Under the pieces are notes generated by a model that had not been told where the DNA came from, made no database searches, and worked only from the letters and a program-made list of their open reading frames with translations. Position numbers and translations under genes: made by a program. This document shows positions 35,643 through 45,562 of a stretch of DNA of 64,000 nt, in pieces. Source of the stretch: Riemerella columbipharyngis (lineage in GTDB: Bacteria; Bacteroidota; Bacteroidia; Flavobacteriales; Weeksellaceae); the NCBI RefSeq assembly GCF_900101995.1, contig NZ_FNAS01000005.1:1-64000 (forward strand). The letters are read 5' to 3'. How positions within the stretch are numbered: position 1 is the stretch's first letter; the number at the start of each line of letters is the position of its first letter.

Positions 35643-37064
35643 TTATTTAGTTTGTTTTCTTTTAAATTTAGCAGCACCTTCCGGGATACTTTGTACGGTT
35701 CTAAATCCTATATAGCTTCTTGCCGAATCTTTGTTTTCCCAGTTTCTGTAAGAAGTCATCAGCGTGAAGCCTACATCTTTCCAAGAGCCGCCTCTCACTG
35801 ATTTTCTTGTATCCATATAATCTTTATTGGATATTGACGGATTTAGAGTAGATGAGAAATTGTAAGTCGCATTATTGTACGGAGACTCTGTCCACTCTGA
35901 AACATTACCTGCCATATCATAAAGTCCAAAATCATTTTTATGAAAAGACTTTACAGGTGCAGTATAGGTATAAGTCCCTTTTTTCTTATCTTCTATATAG
36001 TCTCCCCTCTTCGGTTTGAAGTTAGCCAAATAACAGCCTCTGTCATCTATCAAATAAGGAGTTCCCCACGGATAAGTTGCATTTTCGTGTCCACCTTTAG
36101 CAGCATACTCCCATTCTGCCTCTGTAGGAAGGCGGAAAGCCATAGGAGCTTGTTTTTTCTTTTTAAGAGATTGGTTATAGTCTCTTTTTATTTTAGTTCT
36201 AAAATCACAATATGCACTGGCTTGATCCCAAGTAACGCCTACTACAGGATAGTTTTTGTAAGCATTATTCCAAAAATAGCCATCGTACAACGGTTCATTA
36301 TAAGCATAATCAAAATCCTTCTTCCAAACCAATGTATCCGGATAAACGCTGATGCTGTTTTTCTTGACATACTCATTAACCTTTTTCCCACCAACAATTT
36401 TTCCTTTAATATCCTCCCACTGAAATGCATACTTCAGTTTTCTGGTATCAATAGCTCTCACACCATCTTTTCTCTCATTTGGCGGGAGATACATAGACTC
36501 TATAATTTCAGCATACTTCACATCGGGATAATCAGAAGTATTCCATCTAAGAGGTACAGACCAGTCTAATCTGCGGGAATCATTGGAATAGCCGTCTCTA
36601 CCGCCTTTCGAATCAAGGTATTTTTGATAAGCACTCTCATTGTCCCCTACTTTTTTCGCTAAATAGGCATAGTCTGCAATACCATTCCCTGTATCTCCTC
36701 CCGAGGAAGCGTCTCCTGCTGCCTCTGCCAGTAAAGTTCTGGCAATAGAATCCCTCACATAATTAACAAAAACCCTATATTGGGCATTAGTTACTTCTGT
36801 TTCATCCATAAAGAATGAAGATACCGTAACTGTTTTCAGCGGTGCTTTCTCCGGTGTATTGGTAAAGTCTTTATCCGCCATACCCATTACAAAAGAACCT
36901 CCGGGAATGGCTACCATACCATAAGGACGCTCAGCCACAAAAGATTTTGCTTTTTCTTTAGGAATCAATTCTCCTTTTTTCCCGGGTTTCCCTACCAAAG
37001 AACCTTTATGCGAACAAGATACAACAGTACCTGCCGATAAAAGTATGTAGATCACTTTTTTCAT
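35643..37064 (-). CDS. gldK: Gliding motility / type IX secretion lipoprotein GldK
   Basis: A 473-residue lipoprotein: the lipobox VVSC ends at Cys17, followed by a formylglycine-generating-enzyme-like (FGE-sulfatase) domain with GGSFVMG, TEVTNAQYRVFVNY, RLPTEAEWEYAAKGG, LYDMAGNVSEWTES and VRGGSWKD. In GldK the fold is structural, not enzymatic; it forms the periplasmic/outer-membrane ring with GldN. First gene of the operon. Confidence 0.95.
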   Translation of the reverse strand: MKKVIYILLSAGTVVSCSHKGSLVGKPGKKGELIPKEKAKSFVAERPYGMVAIPGGSFVMGMADKDFTNTPEKAPLKTVTVSSFFMDETEVTNAQYRVFVNYVRDSIARTLLAEAAGDASSGGDTGNGIADYAYLAKKVGDNESAYQKYLDSKGGRDGYSNDSRRLDWSVPLRWNTSDYPDVKYAEIIESMYLPPNERKDGVRAIDTRKLKYAFQWEDIKGKIVGGKKVNEYVKKNSISVYPDTLVWKKDFDYAYNEPLYDGYFWNNAYKNYPVVGVTWDQASAYCDFRTKIKRDYNQSLKKKKQAPMAFRLPTEAEWEYAAKGGHENATYPWGTPYLIDDRGCYLANFKPKRGDYIEDKKKGTYTYTAPVKSFHKNDFGLYDMAGNVSEWTESPYNNATYNFSSTLNPSISNKDYMDTRKSVRGGSWKDVGFTLMTSYRNWENKDSARSYIGFRTVQSIPEGAAKFKRKQTK

Positions 37065-37254
37065 CTGATGATGTTTATTTCTATTTTTAATTTTAAACTA
37101 TTCCAAATCCCTAATATACTAGGCAATTATTTCAGCCCATAAATATAAATATTTTTCACAAAGTAAAAACATATATCTGCTAAACGATTTTTTTTATCAA
37201 TTATTTTATCCAAAGAGAAAAACATTTACCCTCCTTTTCTAAAACATTAGACTT

Positions 37255-39108
37255 CTACTCTACAGTAACAGATTTAGCCAAATTTCTAGGCTGATCCACA
37301 TTTGCCCCTCTATAAATGGCTATATAATATGATAAAAGCTGCAATGGAACAGAGGCTATAATCGGTGAAAAGCACTCTGGAGTCTCAGGAATCCTGATGA
37401 CATAGTCTGCCATAGATGCCACCTGTGTATCTCCTTTGGTTACAACAGCCAAAACTTTACCTTTTCTCGCTTTTATTTCTTGCACATTACTTACGACCTT
37501 ATCATAGTATTTATTTTTAGGTGCTATGATTACGATAGGCATATTTTCATCTATCAAGGCAATAGGCCCGTGCTTCATCTCTGCTGCAGGATACCCTTCT
37601 GCGTGTATATAAGAAATTTCTTTCAGCTTCAAAGCCCCCTCCAATGCCGCAGGAAAATTATATCCTCTTCCGAGATATAAAAAGTTGGTCGCATTTTCAA
37701 AATCGTGTGCAATAGTCTTAATATACTCGTTAGTTTCAGAGAGAACCTCTTCTACTTTTTTAGGCAAAGATTCCAGCTCGGAAATCAGTCTCATAAAATC
37801 TTGATTCCCCAAGTTCCCGCTGTGTTTACCCAATTTGAGGGCAATTAGAGACAAAATAGTCAACTGAGCTGTAAAAGCTTTAGTAGAAGCTACGCCTATC
37901 TCCGGTCCTGCGTGAGTATATGAGCCCGCATCCGAATATCTCGCAATAGAAGAATCTACCACATTGCATATTCCATAGATGAAAGCACCTTTCTCTTTCG
38001 CCATTTTGATAGCCGCCATTGTATCTGCAGTCTCTCCAGACTGGGAAATTGCGATTACGATATCTTTGTCCGTAATGATAGGGTTTCTGTACCTAAACTC
38101 GGAAGCATACTCTACCTCTACAGGTATTCTTGCAAATTCTTCTATAAGATATTCTCCTATCAATCCGGCATGCCAAGAAGTACCGCAAGCGATGATGATA
38201 ATTCTATTAGCTTTATTGATACGCTCTAAGTGATCCCAAATCCCTGCCATTTTGATGATGCCTTCATTTACAAGGACACGCCCTCTCATTGTATCCATAA
38301 TAGACTTAGGCTGTTCAAAAATTTCTTTTAGCATAAAATGCTCGTAGCCGCCTTTTTCTATTTGTTCAAGATTAAGTTTCAGTTCTTGAATTTTAGTATC
38401 TACTTTTGAATTATCTTCAATTGTATGAATCTGTACGCCTTTATCCAAAGATACTACCGCCATATGACCTTCTTCCAGATAAACAGCCTCTTTAGTATAT
38501 TCCACGAATGGAGAAGCATCTGATGCAATAAAATACTCATTATCTCCCATCCCTATTGCCAATGGTGAACCCAATCTCCCCACTACTAAAGTCTGGGGAT
38601 AGTCCTCGTGCATTACTGTAATAGCATAGGCACCATAGACTTCGTTGAGGGCGTAGCGTACTGCTTCGGGAAAAGCTAATTCCGAATCTTGATCCATAAA
38701 GTATTGAATCAAATTAACCAAAACTTCTGTATCCGTCTCAGACTTGAATGTAAAATCTTTCGCTACAAGCATTTTCTTTACGGTATCGTAGTTTTCAATG
38801 ATTCCATTGTGAACGATAGCTATTTTTCCGTTATTGGAAATATGCGGGTGGGAATTTTCATCACTCGGCACACCATGAGTAGCCCACCGGGTATGCCCCA
38901 TTCCCAAATGCGAGGTGTTTTTGAAATCTTTAGAAATATCTTCTAAATCGGAAACTTTTCCTTTAGTTTTCTTTAATTCAAAATGGTTGTTTTGTCCTTC
39001 TAGTACTATACCTGCACTATCGTAACCACGATATTCTAATCTTTTCAAACCATTGATTACAATACTATAAGCATCTCTATGACCTGTATATCCTACTATT
39101 CCGCACAT
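37255..39108 (-). CDS. glmS: Glutamine-fructose-6-phosphate aminotransferase (isomerizing)
   Basis: A 617-residue GlmS, which makes glucosamine-6-phosphate for peptidoglycan and lipid A. Cys2 of MCGIVGYTGH is the N-terminal nucleophile of the glutaminase domain; TRWATHG and HNGIIENYD line its pocket; the C-terminal half has two SIS domains with ACGTSWHAGLIGEY, SQSGETADT and AEMKHGPIALID. It follows the DUF4270 gene by 4 bases, so the three minus-strand genes here probably form one operon. The very end PRNLAKSVTVE is intact. Confidence 0.97.
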   Translation of the reverse strand: MCGIVGYTGHRDAYSIVINGLKRLEYRGYDSAGIVLEGQNNHFELKKTKGKVSDLEDISKDFKNTSHLGMGHTRWATHGVPSDENSHPHISNNGKIAIVHNGIIENYDTVKKMLVAKDFTFKSETDTEVLVNLIQYFMDQDSELAFPEAVRYALNEVYGAYAITVMHEDYPQTLVVGRLGSPLAIGMGDNEYFIASDASPFVEYTKEAVYLEEGHMAVVSLDKGVQIHTIEDNSKVDTKIQELKLNLEQIEKGGYEHFMLKEIFEQPKSIMDTMRGRVLVNEGIIKMAGIWDHLERINKANRIIIIACGTSWHAGLIGEYLIEEFARIPVEVEYASEFRYRNPIITDKDIVIAISQSGETADTMAAIKMAKEKGAFIYGICNVVDSSIARYSDAGSYTHAGPEIGVASTKAFTAQLTILSLIALKLGKHSGNLGNQDFMRLISELESLPKKVEEVLSETNEYIKTIAHDFENATNFLYLGRGYNFPAALEGALKLKEISYIHAEGYPAAEMKHGPIALIDENMPIVIIAPKNKYYDKVVSNVQEIKARKGKVLAVVTKGDTQVASMADYVIRIPETPECFSPIIASVPLQLLSYYIAIYRGANVDQPRNLAKSVTVE

Positions 39109-39112
39109 ATTT

Positions 39113-40618
39113 TTATTTTTTTTGAGTGTAAATTATTGTGAGTTTAGGCTTGTTTGCTTCGGCAGTATTGGACCCTGTAAAGACTATTCTCTCCGGAGAA
39201 TAAGCTCTATTATTATAATTTTGATTGATATATACTCCTCTGCTATTTACCAAATAATGACCGACATTAAGCTCCAGACCCTTGGAAACAGCTTCTTTCT
39301 CTATAATATTTTTAAGGGTCTGAGTAATGTTTATATCATAGTAAGAAGGATTTTTATCCAAATCATACCCTTGAATCAAACTAAAATTAGACAGGTTTTG
39401 GAATACCTTCATATCATCTACGAAATCATTACTATTATTGTATTTAACAAGCATATTTTGCGGCTTTGTATAGCTGTTGTTCCAAACATTACTATCGGTG
39501 TACAATCTTATTTTTGCAGAAAGAATACCGATTTTGTCTTTATTATAAAGCTCTCTAATGTTTTCAATCGCTGTTTTGGGAATTACCATCATCACTCCGG
39601 GACCACCCATACCCTGCATATAGAGGCGGGCATCTCCTTCGGTTTTATTGATGCTGTTCATAGCAGAAGTAAATTCAGATGGTCTATTGTATTCTATTTG
39701 GTTGAAATGAACATTTTCACTTCCTAAATCAAAAGAATAAACAGAATGTACCGTTGTGCTATCCGTTGTACCTTTGCTTGAATAGTACATTTTAAGAGCA
39801 ACATCATTCGGTGCGAACTTCATAATATACCCGTCGTTATCCTGAACAGATATTTTAAGTCCTCTGAAATAACGGATAAAACTTGCCGCATCTTTAAGTT
39901 CTGATGCACTACTCTTATCCACTATATTTTTCTGAAAAAAATCTACCCCGTCATTCAGCGGTATTCTGATAGCCGTATCTCTATAATAGAGATTTTCTCC
40001 GCCTTCTTTCGGTGTGATCGTGATTCCGGAAACTCGGGGAGCCACCGCCTTAGAGCCAAGCCTTTGACCTACGGCTACGGTTTTATTAGAGTAAATCTTA
40101 CTGCTTGCAGATCCTAAAAAGTCATTCACAAGATCTACATTTATTGTCATTTCTTTCTTTTTTCCATACTTTGATATAGGATAAGTATTAACGACTTTTT
40201 TAGCATCTTTACCTTCGTATTTATAATTCTCATCTGTTGTCGTAACAAGAGAATCTTTCACCAATTCTGGTTTTATTTCCAAAACGATAGAGTCTACCTT
40301 TGCATTCGCCCCAAAATCAGGAGAATAACTCGACAATCTCACTTGGGTAATATAAGACGCTTTTTGTTTTCCGAAAACAGACTCGTCAAAAGCTCCTAAT
40401 GTAGCTTCTACCAAACGCTGGTTGTCTGTTCTTATCGTGTCGTTATGGCTAACATTATAGGTAACAATATCATAACTTTTTTTGGTCCCATTAGGAGTAG
40501 CACCCTCGAAAAACTGCTGTCCAATACCGTCTATATCAGACTCACAACTTGATAATGCTATACTGACAAAACCTACTAAAATCGACAGTTTCAAATTTTT
40601 TATTGAATTTATTATCAT
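39113..40618 (-). CDS. DUF4270 family lipoprotein
   Basis: A 501-residue exported lipoprotein (lipobox ALSSC, Cys25). The sequence shows the DUF4270 pattern: an N-terminal SYDIVTYNVSHNDTIRT, LVEATLGAFDESVFGKQKASYITQVRL, and a C-terminal block ending in PKLTIIYTQ. DUF4270 proteins are common in Bacteroidota; their function is not established. It lies between a glycogen-synthase-like gene (20 bases upstream) and glmS (4 bases downstream), a neighbourhood often seen in this class. Confidence 0.87.
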   Translation of the reverse strand: MIINSIKNLKLSILVGFVSIALSSCESDIDGIGQQFFEGATPNGTKKSYDIVTYNVSHNDTIRTDNQRLVEATLGAFDESVFGKQKASYITQVRLSSYSPDFGANAKVDSIVLEIKPELVKDSLVTTTDENYKYEGKDAKKVVNTYPISKYGKKKEMTINVDLVNDFLGSASSKIYSNKTVAVGQRLGSKAVAPRVSGITITPKEGGENLYYRDTAIRIPLNDGVDFFQKNIVDKSSASELKDAASFIRYFRGLKISVQDNDGYIMKFAPNDVALKMYYSSKGTTDSTTVHSVYSFDLGSENVHFNQIEYNRPSEFTSAMNSINKTEGDARLYMQGMGGPGVMMVIPKTAIENIRELYNKDKIGILSAKIRLYTDSNVWNNSYTKPQNMLVKYNNSNDFVDDMKVFQNLSNFSLIQGYDLDKNPSYYDINITQTLKNIIEKEAVSKGLELNVGHYLVNSRGVYINQNYNNRAYSPERIVFTGSNTAEANKPKLTIIYTQKK

Positions 40619-40638
40619 TGACTATTTATATAATTTTG

Positions 40639-41412
40639 TTAATAAATCGTATTTATTTGCTCTGGCTGGATATAGTCTTTCTTATTAGATTTTGTCTGAT
40701 GAAATTTATCCTCTAAATCTTTTTCCAAAAATTCATCTCCCTTTATCACAATATCCACCAAATCCATTGCCTCTCGTACAAAATTTCTAAATGTAGGATT
40801 TTCTAAAACTTTAAGCTCTGGCATACCATCAAATGCAAACTTTCCTTTTATTTCTTCTTTGCTAAACTCGCCGTCTTCCTCATTATACACAGATAATACA
40901 AACTCCGTATCACTAAAATACGAGTCGTTTTTATAATAATGTTTAAGATAAAGCGGGATAAAGGACGCCATCCATCCGTTGAGATGCACCACATCCGGCA
41001 CCCAATTGAGTTTTTTGATCGTCTCTATTACTCCTCTGGCAAAGAATATCCCTCGTTCATCATTATCATCAAAAAGATGACCTTCCTCGTCTCTATAAAA
41101 AGATTTTCTTTTGAAATACTCTTCGTTATCTATAAAATAAACCTGAAGTCTCTCCCCCGGAAGCGAAGCGACTTTAATGATAAGCGGCTGATCCAAATCA
41201 TTGATAATAATATTCATACCTGAGAGTCTTATAACCTCGTGAAGTTGAAACTTCCTCTCGCTAATTAAACCAAAGCGAGGCATAAAAACACGAACATCAT
41301 TGCCGTCATTATACATTCTCAATGCCATTTTGTTAACCATAGCCGCCATACCGCTATCTTCTTGATATGGAGACATTTCAGAGGTTACATACAATATTTT
41401 TTTTCCCGGCAT
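40639..41412 (-). CDS. Glycogen/starch synthase N-terminal domain protein (GT5-like)
   Basis: A 257-residue protein with only the first Rossmann domain of GT5 glycogen synthases: KKILYVTSEMSPYQEDSGMA, DVRVFMPRFGLI and PDVVHLNGWMASFIPLYL match the ADP-glucose synthase N-terminal half. The C-terminal GT1-like donor domain is absent, and no second half is encoded nearby, so full synthase activity is doubtful. It is first in the operon with the DUF4270 gene and glmS and is transcribed away from panC. Acidic near the end (YNEEDGEFSKEE). Confidence 0.75.
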   Translation of the reverse strand: MPGKKILYVTSEMSPYQEDSGMAAMVNKMALRMYNDGNDVRVFMPRFGLISERKFQLHEVIRLSGMNIIINDLDQPLIIKVASLPGERLQVYFIDNEEYFKRKSFYRDEEGHLFDDNDERGIFFARGVIETIKKLNWVPDVVHLNGWMASFIPLYLKHYYKNDSYFSDTEFVLSVYNEEDGEFSKEEIKGKFAFDGMPELKVLENPTFRNFVREAMDLVDIVIKGDEFLEKDLEDKFHQTKSNKKDYIQPEQINTIY

Positions 41413-41452
41413 AATCGTTTTATTTTTTGATTATAACTTTAAATATATTATG

Positions 41453-41460
41453 CAAAAATA
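41453..41460 (-). promoter_or_regulatory. Candidate -7 box of the GT5-like/DUF4270/glmS operon
   Basis: TATTTTTG on the minus strand, 40 bases upstream of the GT5-like ATG, in the divergent spacer with panC. Confidence 0.5.
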
Positions 41461-41499
41461 CAACTTTTTCAACTAATATCCGATTATTAACATTTTTTA

Positions 41500-41507
41500 T
41501 AACTTTG
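41500..41507 (+). promoter_or_regulatory. Candidate -7 box of panC
   Basis: TAACTTTG on the plus strand, 19 bases upstream of the panC ATG. Confidence 0.55.
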
Positions 41508-41526
41508 CGTAAAATCTTAGTACCGA

Positions 41527-42375
41527 ATGAAAGTTATATCTGACAAAAAAAGATTAGAAAAATACATAGAAACAATAAAAAAAAATAAAAAAACCATAGG
41601 CTTTGCACCTACTATGGGAGCTTTGCACGACGGTCATATTTCATTATACCAAAAAGCAAGACCCGAAAATGACATTGTGGTATCTTCTATTTTTGTTAAC
41701 CCTACCCAATTCAACAATGCGGAAGACTTGGAAAAATATCCCCGTACGATAGACGAAGACCTAAAAAAATTAGAAAACTCTGGATTAGTAGATGCCGTTT
41801 ACACCCCTTCCATAGAAGATATCTATCCTAATGAAGCTGTATCTCGGCACTACGATTTTGATGGTTTGGAAAATGAAATGGAAGGCAAAATGAGACCGGG
41901 ACACTTTGACGGTGTAGGAACCGTAGTAGAGGAACTTTTCCGACAAGTACAACCCGACAATGCTTACTTTGGAGAAAAGGACTTTCAACAGCTGGCTATC
42001 ATCAAAAAATTAGTAGAAAAAAAACACTTACCCATAAAAATTGTAGGCGTTCCTATATACAGAGAAAAAAAGGGACTGGCAATGAGCTCTCGAAACCAAA
42101 GACTATCCGAAACCATTCACAAAGAAGCCAATATCATCTACGAAAGTCTCTCCGATGCCAAGGAATGGGCAAAAAATCTTTCTTTACCCGAAATAAAAAA
42201 ACGAATAGAAGAGCGGTTTAATAGCCTCACAAACTTTGAATTGGAATACTTCACGATTGCAAATGAAAAAACACTGAAAGAAGCAAAGATAGGCGACAAT
42301 TCTGATGAGCTGAGAATGTTTATCGTAGTGCATACCGAAGGGGTAAGACTTATCGACAATATGAAATTAACATGA
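41527..42375 (+). CDS. panC: Pantothenate synthetase
   Basis: A 282-residue PanC that joins pantoate and beta-alanine with ATP in coenzyme A synthesis. The HxGH-type motif is TMGALHDGH (29-37); the family motifs VVSSIFVNPTQFN, RPGHFDGVGTVV, FGEKDFQQL and MSSRNQRLS are all present. Single gene between a divergent promoter and a shared terminator; panB is not seen. Confidence 0.97.
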   Translation: MKVISDKKRLEKYIETIKKNKKTIGFAPTMGALHDGHISLYQKARPENDIVVSSIFVNPTQFNNAEDLEKYPRTIDEDLKKLENSGLVDAVYTPSIEDIYPNEAVSRHYDFDGLENEMEGKMRPGHFDGVGTVVEELFRQVQPDNAYFGEKDFQQLAIIKKLVEKKHLPIKIVGVPIYREKKGLAMSSRNQRLSETIHKEANIIYESLSDAKEWAKNLSLPEIKKRIEERFNSLTNFELEYFTIANEKTLKEAKIGDNSDELRMFIVVHTEGVRLIDNMKLT

Positions 42376-42379
42376 AAAA

Positions 42380-42408
42380 GAAAGCCACCCTACATTGGGC
42401 GGCTTTTA
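42380..42408. terminator. Terminator between panC and the DUF1573 gene
   Basis: AAAGCCACCC and GGGCGGCTTT pair with one A-C mismatch across a 6-base loop; flanking A and T runs allow use in both directions. Confidence 0.75.
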
Positions 42409-42423
42409 TACGATTTCTTATTT

Positions 42424-42789
42424 TTAGTTCTGAACTTCACCTTGTATCCAAAGTACGCTGCGACCGTGTTCAGGGTCGTTAGAATAAACTTCTATTGATT
42501 TCTTAAACATCGATACTATGGCAGTATTATACCCCACTTTTATTTTCGCAGATTTCCCCGGCATAATCGGTGCCTTATCCCACTCCGGTGTAGTACAGCC
42601 GCAAGCCGGTTTCACTTTACTAATAATGAGCGGCTTGTCTCCTTTATTCATTACCGTAAAAAAGCGATGCCCGTCTGCACCTTTCTTTATTTTTCCGTAA
42701 TCTATGGTCGTTTTGTCAAAGCTGATTGACTGTGCAGACATCACTGCAACGCCTCCTAGTAAAAGCATTCCTGCTAAGATTTTTTTCAT
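42424..42789 (-). CDS. DUF1573 family exported protein
   Basis: A 121-residue secreted protein: a signal peptide (1-19, VMSAQ), then one Ig-like DUF1573 domain with FDKTTIDYGKIKKGADGHRFFTVMNKG and the signature KPACGCTTPEWDKAPIMPG, whose two Cys could form a disulfide. The family is abundant in Bacteroidota, of unknown function, and usually found in the periplasm. Own promoter, shared terminator. Confidence 0.88.
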   Translation of the reverse strand: MKKILAGMLLLGGVAVMSAQSISFDKTTIDYGKIKKGADGHRFFTVMNKGDKPLIISKVKPACGCTTPEWDKAPIMPGKSAKIKVGYNTAIVSMFKKSIEVYSNDPEHGRSVLWIQGEVQN

Positions 42790-42821
42790 AACAATTATGT
42801 TTCTAAATTAAAATTAAATTC

Positions 42822-42829
42822 CAAAGTTA
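42822..42829 (-). promoter_or_regulatory. Candidate -7 box of the DUF1573 gene
   Basis: TAACTTTG on the minus strand, 32 bases upstream of the DUF1573 ATG. Confidence 0.55.
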
Positions 42830-42871
42830 TAAAATTATTCTTAAAAAGTACTATGTTCTTTTAGTTTATAT

Positions 42872-42879
42872 TATTTTTG
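42872..42879 (+). promoter_or_regulatory. Candidate -7 box of valS
   Basis: TATTTTTG on the plus strand, 30 bases upstream of the ATG at 42910. A possible TTG start at 42877 lies inside it and is rejected. Confidence 0.55.
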
Positions 42880-42909
42880 CAAAATACAAGCCAAACTATA
42901 ATTTTTAAG

Positions 42910-45528
42910 ATGCAAATTTCAGAAAAATATAACCCTGCCGAAACAGAGCAGAAATGGTACAACTACTGGTTGGAAAACAAATACTTCCACTCCGAGCCGA
43001 ATAACAAACCGCCATACACTATTGTAATCCCACCTCCTAATGTCACTGGAATACTCCATATGGGACATATGCTGAACAACACCTTGCAAGATGTATTGAT
43101 ACGCCGTGCAAGAATGAGAGGGTTCAACGCCTGCTGGGTACCGGGAACAGACCATGCCTCCATCGCTACTGAGGCAAAAGTGGTGGCAAAACTCAAAGCC
43201 GATGGAATAAAAAAATCCGATATCAGCCGCGATACTTTCCTCAAGCACGCATGGGAATGGACGCACAAGTACGGAGGTACGATCCTAGAACAACTAAAAA
43301 AATTAGGATGCTCTTGCGACTGGGATAGAACACGCTTCACTATGGAAAAAAAACTATCCGAACAAGTGATAAAGGTTTTTGTAGATTTGTACAACAGAGG
43401 TCTTATCTATCGTGGCTACCGAATGATTAACTGGGATCCGGAAGCGAAAACCAATATCTCTGACGAAGAGGTTATCTTCAAAGAACAAAACGGGAAGCTC
43501 TACTTTCTTAAATATAAATTGGAAAACAGCGATGAATACCATATCGTAGCTACCACGCGTCCCGAGACCATCTTTGGAGATGTCGCTCTCTGTGTAAACC
43601 CTAATGACGAAAGATACCAACATCTTATAGGGAAAAATGTAATCGTTCCTATCGTAGGGCGTAGTATTCCCGTAATAGCCGACAACTATGTAGATATAGA
43701 GTTTGGAACAGGAATGCTGAAAATAACGCCAGCACACGATAGCAACGACTACGAAATAGGGCTTAGACACAAGCTTCCTATAATAGATGCATTGGATGAC
43801 GATGGTAGGCTGAACCAACACGGAATGCACTACAACGGCAAAGACCGTTTCGAAGTCAGAAAACTCATTACAAAAGAACTCGAAGAAAAAGGACTTTTGG
43901 AAAAAGTAGAGGATTATCTCAATAAAATAGGAACTTCTGAAAGAACAGGGGCTGTGATTGAAAGAAAAATCTCCCAACAATGGTTCCTGAAAATGTCTGA
44001 ACTTGCAAAACCGGCTCTGGATGCCGTAATGAACAACGACATAAAACTCCATCCCGAAAAATTCAAAAACACCTACAAATATTGGATGGAAAACATCAGA
44101 GATTGGAACATCTCCCGCCAGCTATGGTGGGGGCAGAGAATTCCGGCTTATTATTTCGGGGATAATGAAAACGATTTCGTAGTAGCAGAGTCTGCCGAAA
44201 AAGCATTAGACTTAGCCAAAGAAAAATCAGGCAATCAAGGGTTAACCATAAGTGACTTAAAGCAAGATGAAAGTGCCCTTGACACTTGGTTCTCGTCTTG
44301 GCTTTGGCCAATGTCCGTATTCGACGGAATATCCGAACCTGACAATAAGGATATTAACTACTACTACCCTACTGCTGATTTGGTAACCGGTCCAGATATC
44401 ATTTTCTTTTGGGTGGCAAGAATGATAATGGCAGGGATAGAGTACAAAAAGAATATTCCGTTCAAGAATGTTTATTTCACCGGAATTGTAAGAGACAAGC
44501 AGCGGAGAAAAATGTCTAAATCTCTCGGAAATTCCCCGGACCCTATCGAGCTTATGGATAAGTATGGGGCGGACGGTGTTCGTGTAGGGATATTGCTAAG
44601 CTCTGCCGCCGGAAACGACTTGCTATTCGATGAAGACCTAATGCTGCAAGGTAGAAACTTCGCCACAAAAATATGGAATGCCTTCCGATTAATACAAAAC
44701 TGGAAAAAAGAGGATAAACCTTCCGGAAAAGCAGAAGACGAAACGATACTATGGTTTGAAAACCAACTTAATAAAACAATTGTTGAAATCAATGAGCAGT
44801 TCGACAAATTCAGAATTTCAGATGCATTACACCTAATCTACAAACTCATTTGGGACGACTTCTGTTCTTGGTATTTAGAAGCTGTTAAGCCTAACTATGG
44901 TGAAACAATTTCCGAAACGGTTTATGATAAAACCATTGCGTTTTTCGAAGAGCTTCTAAAACTTCTACATCCGTTTATGCCATTCCTCACCGAAGAACTT
45001 TGGCAAAATATCGCGGATAGGACGACTGACGAAGCGCTCGTAATTACACAACAAAGAAATTCCACAGATTTTAGTAACGAAACTATTAAAGGGTTTGAAA
45101 CAGCCAAAGAAATCATCTCAGGGATAAGGAATTACCGCCAAAGCAAAGGGGTTTCACCTAAAGAAAGTGTGGAATTGTTTACTAATGTGGCAGATTTTGA
45201 AAACGAAGCGGTTATCAAGAAATTAGCGAATATCAGCAATATTTATTTTGCAGAAAAGACGGATAAACCAAGTTTCACTTTCCTTGTCGGCTCTGCGGAA
45301 TTGGCTATCCCGCTAAGTGAAAACTTAGACCTCGAAGAAGAGAAAAAGAAAACCGAAGAAGAACTAAAATACCTAAAAGGCTTTCTTATCTCCGTAGAGA
45401 AAAAACTGAACAATGAAAAATTTATGTCCGGTGCACCTAAAAATGTGATTGATAACGAACTAAAAAAACAAAGCGATGCTAAAGAAAAAATAGCACTTTT
45501 AGAGGATAAATTAAATTCTCTCGGCTAA
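42910..45528 (+). CDS. valS: Valyl-tRNA synthetase
   Basis: An 872-residue class I synthetase. The HIGH motif is PPPNVTGILHMGH (41-53) and the KMSKS motif is at 534-538; the editing domain (TTRPETIFGDVAL, DSNDYEIGLRH), the anticodon domain and the C-terminal coiled coil (EEEKKKTEEELKYL, ending in EDKLNSL) are complete. It loads tRNA-Val. The ATG at 42910 is chosen because the upstream extension crosses the promoter box. Confidence 0.97.
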   Translation: MQISEKYNPAETEQKWYNYWLENKYFHSEPNNKPPYTIVIPPPNVTGILHMGHMLNNTLQDVLIRRARMRGFNACWVPGTDHASIATEAKVVAKLKADGIKKSDISRDTFLKHAWEWTHKYGGTILEQLKKLGCSCDWDRTRFTMEKKLSEQVIKVFVDLYNRGLIYRGYRMINWDPEAKTNISDEEVIFKEQNGKLYFLKYKLENSDEYHIVATTRPETIFGDVALCVNPNDERYQHLIGKNVIVPIVGRSIPVIADNYVDIEFGTGMLKITPAHDSNDYEIGLRHKLPIIDALDDDGRLNQHGMHYNGKDRFEVRKLITKELEEKGLLEKVEDYLNKIGTSERTGAVIERKISQQWFLKMSELAKPALDAVMNNDIKLHPEKFKNTYKYWMENIRDWNISRQLWWGQRIPAYYFGDNENDFVVAESAEKALDLAKEKSGNQGLTISDLKQDESALDTWFSSWLWPMSVFDGISEPDNKDINYYYPTADLVTGPDIIFFWVARMIMAGIEYKKNIPFKNVYFTGIVRDKQRRKMSKSLGNSPDPIELMDKYGADGVRVGILLSSAAGNDLLFDEDLMLQGRNFATKIWNAFRLIQNWKKEDKPSGKAEDETILWFENQLNKTIVEINEQFDKFRISDALHLIYKLIWDDFCSWYLEAVKPNYGETISETVYDKTIAFFEELLKLLHPFMPFLTEELWQNIADRTTDEALVITQQRNSTDFSNETIKGFETAKEIISGIRNYRQSKGVSPKESVELFTNVADFENEAVIKKLANISNIYFAEKTDKPSFTFLVGSAELAIPLSENLDLEEEKKKTEEELKYLKGFLISVEKKLNNEKFMSGAPKNVIDNELKKQSDAKEKIALLEDKLNSLG

Positions 45529-45562
45529 TTTTTTTCTTTATCTTTACATTTCAAAAGCAACG

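Noticed and set aside
35940-36569. 209-codon plus-strand frame
   Set aside because: It is antisense to gldK, which has complete FGE-like motifs.
41413-41526. Riboswitch upstream of panC
   Set aside because: The spacer is only 114 bases, AT-rich, and shows promoter boxes but no structured aptamer-like stem set.
43354-44052. 232-codon minus-strand frame inside valS
   Set aside because: It is antisense to well-conserved valS codons and shows no domain; most likely a shadow frame.
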